Part shown: positions 34,120 to 41,998 of the stretch, one piece after another
Layout: every line of letters begins with the position of its first letter
Position numbering within the stretch: the stretch's first letter is position 1
Source of the DNA: Chloroflexota bacterium
Lineage (GTDB): Bacteria; Chloroflexota; Dehalococcoidia; SM23-28-2; RBG-16-64-32
NCBI GenBank assembly: GCA_022561635.1
Contig: JADFQV010000013.1
Span: 1-50,342 of the forward strand
DNA length: 50,342 bases
Direction of reading: 5' to 3'
Notes under the pieces: generated by a model
The model's input: the letters and a program-made list of their open reading frames with translations, nothing else
The model's database searches: none
Told to the model about the DNA's origin: nothing
Made by a program: the position numbers and the translations under genes

Positions 34120-35015
34120 TCAGCACGGTCGCACCGGCGAAGATCAACTGGACGCTGGAGGTGCTGGGTCGCCGAGACGACGGCTATCACGAGGTGAGAA
34201 CGGTGATGCAAGCGGTTGATCTGTGCGACGAAGTGTCAGTAGGCCTGGCAGATAGCCTAACGGTAGCGCGCAATCTAAACGCCTACGCAGCCGACGACGA
34301 AGACATCGTGCTGCGCGCGGCGCGGGCGCTGGCGGCGGCATCCGGACGAAAGGCCGAAGCTGCTATCAGCGTCACCAAACGCGTGCCGGCGGCAGCGGGC
34401 CTGGGCGGTGGCAGCTCCGACGGCGCGGCGACGCTGCGTGCCCTCGACCGCCTGTGGGAGACGGAGGCGACGGAAGATCGTCTTCACGAGGTGGCGGCGG
34501 GGCTTGGCTCAGACGTGCCGTTCTTCCTCACCGGCGGCACCGCGCTTGGTGAAGGGCGGGGCGAGCGAATGACGCCGCTGGCCGACGTCGGCCCAACCTG
34601 GCTGGTGATCCTCGTGCCAGCGCTGACGATGTCCGAAAAGACGAAGCAGATGTACGCCGCGCTGAGGCCAGGCGACTTCACCAGAGGATTGCAGACCGAC
34701 GACTTCGTGGCTCAGCTGTCGTCCGGGCGGCCTGTCGCGGGCGACAGCTTGTTCAACGCCTTCGAGCGGGCGGCGTACGAGTCGTTCGACGGCCTGGCTT
34801 CATTCCGGGACTCGCTGGTGCAGGCTGGGGCGCCGTCGGTTCACGTCTGCGGAGCCGGGCCGGCGCTGTTCTGCGTGGCCAGCGGTGAGTCAGAGGCGCG
34901 GGCGATCCGCTCTCGCGTGGCACGCGTTCGGCGGGGGGAGAAGGTACACGTTGTTCGTACGTTGACGGGAGCGGAGTCTACGGCGGTGTGGTCTGACGGT
35001 GAGGCATCCGGATAA
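34116..35015 (+). CDS. ispE: 4-diphosphocytidyl-2-C-methyl-D-erythritol kinase
   Basis: 299 residues from the GTG overlapping the rsmA stop. GHMP kinase of the MEP isoprenoid pathway. Seen: APAKINWTLEVLGRRDDGYHEV at the N-terminus, ATP loop PAAAGLGGGSSDGAA near 92-106, GSDVPFFLTGG near 136 and a C-terminal GAGPALFC motif. The presence of ispE means isoprenoids are made by the MEP route. The TAA stop lies inside the -10 hexamer of the next gene. Confidence 0.95.
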   Translation: MISTVAPAKINWTLEVLGRRDDGYHEVRTVMQAVDLCDEVSVGLADSLTVARNLNAYAADDEDIVLRAARALAAASGRKAEAAISVTKRVPAAAGLGGGSSDGAATLRALDRLWETEATEDRLHEVAAGLGSDVPFFLTGGTALGEGRGERMTPLADVGPTWLVILVPALTMSEKTKQMYAALRPGDFTRGLQTDDFVAQLSSGRPVAGDSLFNAFERAAYESFDGLASFRDSLVQAGAPSVHVCGAGPALFCVASGESEARAIRSRVARVRRGEKVHVVRTLTGAESTAVWSDGEASG

Positions 35016-35018
35016 CAT
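35013..35018 (+). promoter_or_regulatory. -10 hexamer of a probable leaderless PHP-protein transcript
   Basis: TAACAT, overlapping the ispE stop codon, then six bases (GAACGC) and ATG. Confidence 0.5.
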
Positions 35019-35024
35019 GAACGC

Positions 35025-35735
35025 ATGACTGGCACGATCGTCGACATGCACGTGCACACGGTGCGTGGCGCAGCCGACTCTTCCCTCAAGCCCGAGCAGC
35101 TGAGCGACGTGGCGAAGGAGATCGGCCTCACCGGTGTCAACATCACTGAGCACGACCGAATGTGGGATGAGCACGTTCTCAAGGAGTTCCGCGAGGAGAG
35201 TGGCCTCTTCGTGAACCGGGGCATGGAGGTCTCGACGGACATGGGCCACATCCTGGCTGTCGGGCTGACGGGGTACGTGCCGGGCATTCGCAAGGCGAAG
35301 GAGCTGAGATTGGTGCTGGATGACCTCGGCGGATTCATGATCGTCGCCCACCCCTTCCGCCACTTCTTCGACCCGATCCACTTTCGGCGCGAGGGCCGCC
35401 CTCCGTTCGACATGACGCCCGAGGAGGCAGCCGAGCGGATGTCGATCTTCGGTCTGGTCGACGACATCGAGGTGGCGAACGGCGGCACGCATGCGAAGGA
35501 GAACCAGTTCGCGCTTAAGGTCGCACGCGTGCTCGGCAAGCGGGGCGTTGGTGCCAGCGACTGCCATTCGACGCAGGGCGTTGGCTACTTCGTTACGGTG
35601 TTCGAAGAAGAGCTGCGCGACGAGGCGCACATGCTGGAGCAGTTGCACGCGGGCCGTTACTACGCTGGCCAAGGGTTGCCGGAAGGCCAGCTTCGGATGT
35701 ACGAGCTCGAAGAAGAAGTATCCACAACCGGCTGA
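35025..35735 (+). CDS. PHP-domain metal-dependent phosphoesterase
   Basis: 236 residues. PHP motifs in order: DMHVHT at 7-12 (HxH), TEHD at 41-44, an internal Glu (GMEVST), AHPFRH near 107 and GASDCHS near 177. These bind a trinuclear metal site. Stand-alone PHP proteins include histidinol phosphatases, nucleases and nucleoside 3',5'-bisphosphate phosphatases; which one cannot be told here. Confidence 0.85.
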   Translation: MTGTIVDMHVHTVRGAADSSLKPEQLSDVAKEIGLTGVNITEHDRMWDEHVLKEFREESGLFVNRGMEVSTDMGHILAVGLTGYVPGIRKAKELRLVLDDLGGFMIVAHPFRHFFDPIHFRREGRPPFDMTPEEAAERMSIFGLVDDIEVANGGTHAKENQFALKVARVLGKRGVGASDCHSTQGVGYFVTVFEEELRDEAHMLEQLHAGRYYAGQGLPEGQLRMYELEEEVSTTG

Positions 35736-35768
35736 CGGGTTCCTCCCTCCTTCGGACTGTCCCGGTGC

Positions 35769-35774
35769 TATGAT
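35769..35774 (+). promoter_or_regulatory. -10 hexamer of a probable leaderless dinG transcript
   Basis: TATGAT, nine bases, GTG; no Shine-Dalgarno in the gap. Confidence 0.45.
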
Positions 35775-35783
35775 TGCGCCACC

Positions 35784-38558
35784 GTGTCCCTGGAATACGT
35801 AGCCTTCGACCTCGAGACGACCGGACTCGACATAAAACAAGACACAATCATCGAGATCGGCGCCGTGCGGTTCACTCGTGACGAGGTGCTGGGAACGTTC
35901 GAGACGCTCGTCCGGCCGCAGCGCGAGGTGCCAGAGGTTGTCCAGCAGCTGACGGGCATCCGCGAGGAAGAGCTGCGAACGGCGCCGCCGCTGGAGTCCG
36001 TCGCCGGTGGCTTCGAGCGGTTCATCGAGGGCAGCATCCTCGTCGGGCAAAACATCGTCCGCTTCGACGCCCCGATCCTCGATCGCGAGGGCATTCGCCG
36101 GCCGGAGCGACTTTACGACACGGCCGATCTCTCGTACATCCTGATGCCTTCGCTCGGCGCGTGGAGTCTAGCGAAGCTGGCGGAGCGATTCGGCGTCGTG
36201 TTCGACACGCAGCACCGTGCGCTTTCCGACGCGGACGCTGCACGCGGCGTGTTCCTTGCTCTGAGTGAGCTGGCGATTGAGCTTCCGAACGACGTGCTGG
36301 GGCAGATCGCCCAGTGGTTGACGCCGACGGCGCTTCCCTGGAGCGGCTTCTTCCGCGATGCGTTCGACAGGGCAGCGTCGCTGCCACCGGTGAAGCGTCC
36401 GGTTCTCCGTCCGCCCGAGAACGTCGACCTGCGGCCGCTCAAGCCGAGCGCGGACCCGGCACCAGTCGATCCGCAGACGGCGCTGGCGGTGCTGGGGTCG
36501 GCGGCCCAGCGGCCTGACCTCTTTCCCGGGTACGAACGACGCCCGCAGCAAGAGGCGATGACGGAGGCCGTTGCCGCGGCGTTCAACGACGGAACGCGGC
36601 TGATGGTTGAGGCTGGTACTGGCGTGGGCAAGAGCCTGGCGTACCTGATTCCGGCAGCCTGCCACTCGCTGGCGAACCAGGGCCGCGTCGTTGTCTCCAC
36701 TTCCACGATCAACCTCCAGGAACAGCTCACGAAGAAAGACCTGCCGGCGGTGAAGTCGCTCTCGCCGGACTCCGGTCTGCGTTCCTGCCAGCTCAAGGGG
36801 CGGCGTAACTACCTTTGCCTCAAGCGGTTCAACGCGCTGCGGACGTCGGCGGCGCTATCCGATGACGAGGCCTACCTGGCGTCGAAGATACTCGTCTGGC
36901 TCGGCGAAACCGACACTGGCGATCGCGGCGAGCTGCGGATCTCTCCGCAGGAGGACGCCCTCTGGTCGCGGCTGAGCGCCGACGGCGCGTCCTGCACGTC
37001 CGACAACAGCCCGTTTGTGGTTGACGGCTCGTGCTTCATGCTGCGCGCGCGCAAGGAGGCGGAGGCGTCGCACATCGTCGTCGTCAACCACGCCTTGCTG
37101 CTCGCGGACATCGGCACCGGCGGCCGGGTGATCCCGCCCTACGAGCACGTGGTCATCGACGAGGCGCACAACCTGGAGGCCGAGGCGACGCGCCAGTTCG
37201 GCTTCACCTGCCGCGAGCGCGAGCTGCACCAGCTCTTCGATGCCAGCGAGGGGATCGTTTCCGCGCTCGGCAAGGCCCTGCGAACGGCGCCTGTGCTGCT
37301 CGAGGCGGGCCGTGAGATGGAGGAGGAGGCGACGGCTCTGAGAGAGGCGGCGAAGAGCGCTCGACCGCGTCTCCAGCAGCTCTCCGACTTGCTGAAGGCG
37401 TTTCTGGCGCAGCAGGCCGCCCCTAACGCCGACCGTGACTCCAGGCTGCACGTGACCAAAGCGACGCGCGTGCAGCCGGATTGGTCGGACGTCGAGATCG
37501 CCTGGGAGAACTGCCGTCTCGTCCTCAGCGACGTGGCGGCGCATCTCGGCCGGCTGCACGAATCGTTGCTCAGCGCCGAGGAGCTGGGGATGCTGAACCA
37601 GGAGATAATCATCGCCACTGTAGGGCAGTCGCTCGAAGCCGCCAACGGCTTCCTCAGCGGGCTGGCGGCGGCGCTGGCGGAGGACGACCCTAGCCGCGTC
37701 GTCTGGCTCGAGATCGACCGCGGCGATGGCGGGATCATCGTCTCCTGGGTGCCGCTTGAGGTCGACGGCCTCTTGCAGAGCGGCCTCTACGAAGACCGCC
37801 GTTCGGTCGTGCTGACAGGGGCGACGCTGCGCACGCAAGACAGCTTCGCATTCCTACAACGCCGCGTTGGCCTTCGGGACTGCGAGACGCTCGCGCTGGG
37901 CTCGCCGTTCGACTTCGAGAAGGCGGCGCTCGTCCTGATCCCGCGTGACATGCCGGATCCCGGCTCGCCAGACTACGTTGACGCTCTCGCCCACGCCGTT
38001 ATCGGCCTGGCACGTGCTTCACAGGGGCGGGCGCTGGTGCTCTTCACGTCGCACGCCACCCTGCGCGCCTCTCACCGGCTCGTCGCCGATGCGCTCAAGC
38101 GCGACGGGATCGAGGCGCTGGGGCAGGGGATCGACGGCTCGCCGCGTCAGCTCGTGCGCGCGCTGCGGGGCAAGACCAAGACAGTCGTGCTGGGAACGTC
38201 GAGCTTCTGGGAGGGCGTCGACCTACCGGGCGATGCTCTCTCGCTGTTGGTGATGGCGCGCCTGCCGTTTGCGGTGCCGACGGATCCGGTCTTCGCGGCG
38301 CGCTCGGAGGCCTACGAAGATCCATTCAACGAGTACGCGTTGCCGCAGGCGGTGGTCCGCTTCAAGCAGGGCTTCGGCCGTCTGATCCGCACGACGGCCG
38401 ACCGTGGTGTGCTCGTCGTGCTGGACCCACGGATCGTGACGAAGCAGTATGGCCCCGAGTTCTTGCGCTCGCTGCCGGGCTGCACAGTGCGACAGGCCGC
38501 GATGCGAGAGATGCCCGGCCATGTTGGGCAGTGGCTGGCCCGCGCCACAGCGCAGTGA
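35784..38558 (+). CDS. dinG: DnaQ-like exonuclease fused to DinG-family helicase
   Basis: 924 residues. N-terminal DEDDh exonuclease (1-165) with Asp9, Glu11, Asp95, His144 and Asp149 all present. Then an XPD/DinG superfamily 2 helicase: Walker A EAGTGVGKS near 276-283, DEAH at 458-461, and the arginine-rich QGFGRLIRT motif near 868. Between Walker A and DEAH lie the cysteines that would hold an iron-sulfur cluster: Cys345 (NYLC), Cys404 and Cys417, but where I expect the third ligand (five residues after Cys404) the protein has Ser409. So the cluster may be incomplete. The fused exonuclease is the layout of Firmicute-type DinG proteins. Probable role in DNA repair or R-loop/flap processing. 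Confidence 0.93.
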   Translation: MSLEYVAFDLETTGLDIKQDTIIEIGAVRFTRDEVLGTFETLVRPQREVPEVVQQLTGIREEELRTAPPLESVAGGFERFIEGSILVGQNIVRFDAPILDREGIRRPERLYDTADLSYILMPSLGAWSLAKLAERFGVVFDTQHRALSDADAARGVFLALSELAIELPNDVLGQIAQWLTPTALPWSGFFRDAFDRAASLPPVKRPVLRPPENVDLRPLKPSADPAPVDPQTALAVLGSAAQRPDLFPGYERRPQQEAMTEAVAAAFNDGTRLMVEAGTGVGKSLAYLIPAACHSLANQGRVVVSTSTINLQEQLTKKDLPAVKSLSPDSGLRSCQLKGRRNYLCLKRFNALRTSAALSDDEAYLASKILVWLGETDTGDRGELRISPQEDALWSRLSADGASCTSDNSPFVVDGSCFMLRARKEAEASHIVVVNHALLLADIGTGGRVIPPYEHVVIDEAHNLEAEATRQFGFTCRERELHQLFDASEGIVSALGKALRTAPVLLEAGREMEEEATALREAAKSARPRLQQLSDLLKAFLAQQAAPNADRDSRLHVTKATRVQPDWSDVEIAWENCRLVLSDVAAHLGRLHESLLSAEELGMLNQEIIIATVGQSLEAANGFLSGLAAALAEDDPSRVVWLEIDRGDGGIIVSWVPLEVDGLLQSGLYEDRRSVVLTGATLRTQDSFAFLQRRVGLRDCETLALGSPFDFEKAALVLIPRDMPDPGSPDYVDALAHAVIGLARASQGRALVLFTSHATLRASHRLVADALKRDGIEALGQGIDGSPRQLVRALRGKTKTVVLGTSSFWEGVDLPGDALSLLVMARLPFAVPTDPVFAARSEAYEDPFNEYALPQAVVRFKQGFGRLIRTTADRGVLVVLDPRIVTKQYGPEFLRSLPGCTVRQAAMREMPGHVGQWLARATAQ

Positions 38559-39034
38559 GCGCGGTGCTAGCCGGCTCGCGAGTAACTCTCCGGCCCGTCA
38601 CCGCCGCCGACTGGGCGGCCATCGAGGACTGGTGGCCCGAGGCTGCGGCGGCCGTTCGCGGCGTCCGGGAGCCGGTGGCCATCGATGAACTGTCGCGGAT
38701 GATCGACGAGGCCGGCGGTGAGACGCTCGTCATCGCGATGGCAGGTGAATTGGCGCCGATCGGTCTTCTCGTCTACCGGCCAGCGGCCAATGGTTGGTTG
38801 GAGGTTCGGTTCCTTGCGCTGGCGAAGGGGCTTCGCGGCTGGGGCTACGGGTCCGAGGCGGTGAGGCTGATCGAGGAGTCGGGCCGGGCCCAGCGATTCG
38901 TGGCGCGGGTGAGCGCCGGCAACGGGCTCGGCCTCTACTTCTGGCTGCGGATGGGTTATCGGCCCGGGGAGTTGCCGTGGCGGGAGCGAGAGCCCGAAGA
39001 TAAGATCGCGATGATGCGAGAGCAGAAGGAGTGA
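38555..39034 (+). CDS. GNAT-family N-acetyltransferase
   Basis: 159 residues from the GTG that overlaps the dinG stop (GTGA); an in-frame GTG eight codons upstream would overlap dinG further. RimJ/RimL-like GNAT: VTLRPVTAADW at the start, PIGLLVYR strand, and the acetyl-CoA loop near residues 95-105 (AKGLRGWGYGSEA). Ends YFWLRMGYRPGE. Substrate unknown. Confidence 0.83.
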   Translation: MSAVLAGSRVTLRPVTAADWAAIEDWWPEAAAAVRGVREPVAIDELSRMIDEAGGETLVIAMAGELAPIGLLVYRPAANGWLEVRFLALAKGLRGWGYGSEAVRLIEESGRAQRFVARVSAGNGLGLYFWLRMGYRPGELPWREREPEDKIAMMREQKE

Positions 39035-39038
39035 GCGC

Positions 39039-40394
39039 GTGGACGACGTTCTGAAGTACTGCGACGAGCACCACGACGAAGCAGTGGCGAAGCTCGTCGA
39101 GCTGTGCCGCTTCGAGACGGTGAGCGCGCAGGGCCGGGCGATTGAGGAGACGGCGGACTGGGTTGCCGGTGAGCTGCGCGATCTCGGCTTCGATGTGCAG
39201 ATCTTGCCGAAGCCGGAAGGCCCGCCGGCGCAGCCAGTCGTTTACGCGGAGGCGAAGGGCACGTCCGCGAAGACGGTGCTCTTCTACGACCATTACGACG
39301 TGCAGCCTGAGGAGCCGCTCGATCTCTGGCAGACGCCGCCGTTCGAGCCGGTGCGAAAGGACGGCAAGCTGTACGGTCGCGGCACGTTCGACAACAAGGG
39401 CAACATCGCGGCGCGCTTCGCGGCGATCCGAGCGTGGCGGGAGGCCCGGGGCGAGCTGCCGTGCGGGGTCAAGTTCTGCATTGAGGGAGACGAGGAGATC
39501 GGCTCGCCGTTCATGGAAGAGTTCGTCGAGCGGCACCGGGAACTCCTGGCAGCGGATGCCTGCATCTGGGAGGGTGGCGGCGTCACGTGGGGGGGCCTGC
39601 CGATGGTCACGCTGGGCGTGAAGGGCCTCCTTTACGTACAGCTGGAATGTCAGGCGATCAGCCACGACGCCCATTCGTCGTACGGCACGGTCCTACCGAA
39701 CGCTGCCTGGCGTCTCATCTGGGCGCTCTCGACGATCAAGGGGGACGACGAGCGCGTCATGATCGAAGGCTTCTACGACGACGTCCGCCCGCCGACCGTC
39801 GACGAGCGCGCGGCAGTGGAGAAGCTGCCCGACGATGCCGCCGAGACGCTGAAGTTGTACGGAATCGAGCGCTCGACGACCGGCGTCAGCGGCTTCGAGT
39901 ACAACATCCGGCACCTGTTCGAGCCGACGGCCACTATCGACGGCCTGTCTTCGGGTTATGAGGGTGAGGGCCCGAAGACGGTGCTGCCGGCGAAGGCGAT
40001 GGCGAAGGTGGACTTCCGCCTCGTAAACGACCAGGATCCGAGCGATATCGAGCGCAAGCTGCGCGCCCACTTGGATAAGCACGGCTTCGAGGACATCAAG
40101 ATCACGACGCACGGTGGCGAGCACCCGGCGCGAACGCCAGTGACCGATCCACTCGTGGCGACGATGATGGAGGCCTGCCGCGAAGTGTACGGCAAGGAGC
40201 CGGTGCTTCTGCCGACGATGGCCGGCACGGGGCCGCTGTATCCGTTCGTGGTGACGCTCGGCCTGCCGAACGTCGACATCGGCATCGGCTACCCCGACGC
40301 CGCGATCCACGCGCCGAACGAGAACATCCGCCTGGAGGACTTCCGCGCCGGCACGAAGGCGATAGCGGTGTTCCTGGGCAAGTTCGGGAGCTAG
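39039..40394 (+). CDS. M20-family metallopeptidase (dipeptidase / DapE-ArgE-like)
   Basis: 451 residues. Di-zinc site: His85 and Asp87 (HYDVQP), Asp118 (GTFDNKG), Glu152-Glu153 (EGDEEIGS) and the C-terminal IHAPNE His. The lid/dimerisation domain sits at about 195-310. Closest in style to M20 dipeptidases (carnosinase-like CNDP subgroup, text such as EGGGVTWGGLPMVTLGVKG). GTG start four bases after the GNAT stop. Its TAG overlaps the stop of the zinc-finger gene on minus (CTAG). Confidence 0.9.
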   Translation: MDDVLKYCDEHHDEAVAKLVELCRFETVSAQGRAIEETADWVAGELRDLGFDVQILPKPEGPPAQPVVYAEAKGTSAKTVLFYDHYDVQPEEPLDLWQTPPFEPVRKDGKLYGRGTFDNKGNIAARFAAIRAWREARGELPCGVKFCIEGDEEIGSPFMEEFVERHRELLAADACIWEGGGVTWGGLPMVTLGVKGLLYVQLECQAISHDAHSSYGTVLPNAAWRLIWALSTIKGDDERVMIEGFYDDVRPPTVDERAAVEKLPDDAAETLKLYGIERSTTGVSGFEYNIRHLFEPTATIDGLSSGYEGEGPKTVLPAKAMAKVDFRLVNDQDPSDIERKLRAHLDKHGFEDIKITTHGGEHPARTPVTDPLVATMMEACREVYGKEPVLLPTMAGTGPLYPFVVTLGLPNVDIGIGYPDAAIHAPNENIRLEDFRAGTKAIAVFLGKFGS

Positions 40395-40621
40395 TGCGCT
40401 TCGCCGATGGCCGGCTCTTCGCCCGCCTTGCCCAGGCAGACGTTGCAGACGAACTCCAGCGATAGATACTGGTCGTTGATCCAGACGTTGCCGCAGTCGT
40501 CGCCGTCCTGGTCCTGTCGCGTGCGCAGGTGGAACGGCTCCTGGCAGTTGTCGCAGGTGGCGGCGCGGTCCGGTGTGATGGCTTCGCCGCAGACGCGGCA
40601 GGGTGTAGTAGTCTCGGTCAT
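40391..40621 (-). CDS. Small C4HC3 zinc-finger protein (RING/PHD-like)
   Basis: 76 residues with eight potential metal ligands: Cys8, Cys11, Cys23, Cys26, His31, Cys43, Cys59, Cys62. The order C4-H-C3 is that of cross-brace RING-variant/PHD fingers, though the gap between His31 and Cys43 is longer than in PHD. No other domain. ATG at 40619-40621 overlaps the stop of the CCA-enzyme gene (ATGA), so the two are co-translated. Function unknown. Confidence 0.72.
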   Translation of the reverse strand: MTETTTPCRVCGEAITPDRAATCDNCQEPFHLRTRQDQDGDDCGNVWINDQYLSLEFVCNVCLGKAGEEPAIGEAH

Positions 40622-41859
40622 TCGTCGTTCCGGGCAAGGCCGCGGACGAGGCGCTCTTCGTCGGCGCGCGTCCTGACCTCTCCATCCAGCTTAGCAGCGC
40701 GCAGGCGGGCCAGCACCTCACCGACGGCCTTCCCCGGTGGGACGCCGAGCGCAGGCAGGTCGTCGCCGCGGAGGAGCGGGTGGACGCTTCGATACGTCAC
40801 CATGTAGGCGTGTGCCTGCTCTCGCACCGCGCCGGACGCTGCGGCTGCAAGCGCCCAGACCGCGGCCGCCGGCTGAGCCGCGAAGATCGAGGCGGTCTCG
40901 CTGGGGCTCGCCCCGGGCCGCGGCGCGTTCCCGCGGAGCTCGCGAAGGGCGCGAGCCGCATCGGCCTGGCGCCGGGTGAGCGCGAGGCGTGTGATCACGC
41001 GCTCGATCGCCGGCTGGGCGACTTGCCAGGTGACGAGTGGCCAGTAGGCGGTGAGGACGGCGCGCGGCCCGATCTCTCGCAGGCGTCCGAAGGCGGCACC
41101 CAGCTCGCTATCGAAGTGAAGAGATGGGTGCAGCGTGCGCAGGGCGCCAAGGTCCGCCAGGCGAAGCAGGGCGCGTTCGGGCTCGCGTTCGAGAAGCGTG
41201 CGGGCCAACTCGCGGTGGACGCGCGCGGGACTGATCGTCTCCAGAAAGGGGAGGTCGCGGACGAGCAAGTCGTGAGTTGCCTCCTCGATGCGAAAGCCGA
41301 GGCGGGCTTCGTAGCGAGCGGCTCGCAGGATGCGCGTAGCGTCGTCCTGGAAGCTTGCGTCGTGCAGGACGCGGATGAGGCCGGCGTCGAGATTGGCGCG
41401 GCCGCCGGCGGGGTCGAGCAGCCGCCCGACAGCATTCCCGTTGAGAGCGAAGGCCATCGCGTTGACTGTGAAGTCGCGGCGATGGAGGTCGTCGTCGATC
41501 GACGAGGGATGGACGGTGGGCAGCGCGCCGGCAGCCTCGTACGTCTCGCTGCGCGCGGTGGCGAGGTCGATGTGGGCGCCGTCGCCGGAGACGGTGGCCG
41601 TGCCGAAGCGGGCATGGCGGACGATCCGGAGGTCAGCCGCTGCCGCCAGATGCGTGGCAAGGTCGATGGCGTCGCCTTCTACGGCCACGTCGAGGTCGCC
41701 CGGCAGGAGATCGAGGAGGAGGTCGCGCACCGGTCCGCCGACAAGGTAGATGGCGGTGCCGCGCTGGTTTGCAAGCTCGATCAGGCGCGATAGAGCGTTG
41801 ACCTGCTCCTTCGGCAGCGAGGCCAGCAATTTATCGATGAGTTTAGGGCTTCCTGGCAT
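40618..41859 (-). CDS. CCA tRNA nucleotidyltransferase / poly(A) polymerase family (class II)
   Basis: 413 residues. N-terminal palm: YLVGGPVRDLLL near 38-49 and the catalytic DLDVAVEGD, then RRDFTVNAMA near 127 and the neck/body RILRAARYEARLGFRIE. No HD domain is evident. All three tRNA genes in the window already encode CCA, so repair of tRNA ends (or A-adding only) may be its main work; poly(A) polymerase activity is the alternative. ATG start with no Shine-Dalgarno; TAAACT ends six bases upstream. Confidence 0.9.
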   Translation of the reverse strand: MPGSPKLIDKLLASLPKEQVNALSRLIELANQRGTAIYLVGGPVRDLLLDLLPGDLDVAVEGDAIDLATHLAAAADLRIVRHARFGTATVSGDGAHIDLATARSETYEAAGALPTVHPSSIDDDLHRRDFTVNAMAFALNGNAVGRLLDPAGGRANLDAGLIRVLHDASFQDDATRILRAARYEARLGFRIEEATHDLLVRDLPFLETISPARVHRELARTLLEREPERALLRLADLGALRTLHPSLHFDSELGAAFGRLREIGPRAVLTAYWPLVTWQVAQPAIERVITRLALTRRQADAARALRELRGNAPRPGASPSETASIFAAQPAAAVWALAAAASGAVREQAHAYMVTYRSVHPLLRGDDLPALGVPPGKAVGEVLARLRAAKLDGEVRTRADEERLVRGLARNDE

Positions 41860-41865
41860 GTTGCG

Positions 41866-41871
41866 AGTTTA
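41866..41871 (-). promoter_or_regulatory. -10 hexamer of a probable leaderless CCA-enzyme transcript
   Basis: TAAACT on minus, six bases (CGCAAC), ATG. The same hexamer and spacing as lhr. An overlapping TACAAT lies five bases further upstream. Confidence 0.5.
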
Positions 41872-41886
41872 TTGTAGAGTTGTCTG

Positions 41887-41916
41887 TTGACACGTGGTTT
41901 GGGGCCGTCCTATGAT
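41887..41916 (+). promoter_or_regulatory. Strong promoter upstream of rnc
   Basis: TTGACA (41887-41892), 18-base spacer, TATGAT (41911-41916): the best consensus match in the window besides ffs. Predicted start near 41923, about 76 bases before rnc. Confidence 0.7.
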
Positions 41917-41948
41917 TTGCCTGTAATTCCTCGCAAACTTGTGAAAAC

Positions 41949-41975
41949 GAGCCGCTTAACCGCGGCTCTCTTCGT
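41949..41975 (+). terminator. Hairpin in the rnc leader (attenuator or small-RNA end)
   Basis: GAGCCGC and GCGGCTC pair around TTAACC, preceded by GAAAAC and followed by TCTTCGTC. It could terminate a transcript of about 50 bases from the 41887-41916 promoter, or be a processing stem in the rnc leader. Confidence 0.5.
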
Positions 41976-41986
41976 CAAAGGGCACG

Positions 41987-41992
41987 TATTCT
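41987..41992 (+). promoter_or_regulatory. -10 hexamer of a probable leaderless rnc transcript
   Basis: TATTCT, six bases (AGCGCT), ATG. No Shine-Dalgarno precedes rnc, so this second start site would give a leaderless message. Confidence 0.5.
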
Positions 41993-41998
41993 AGCGCT

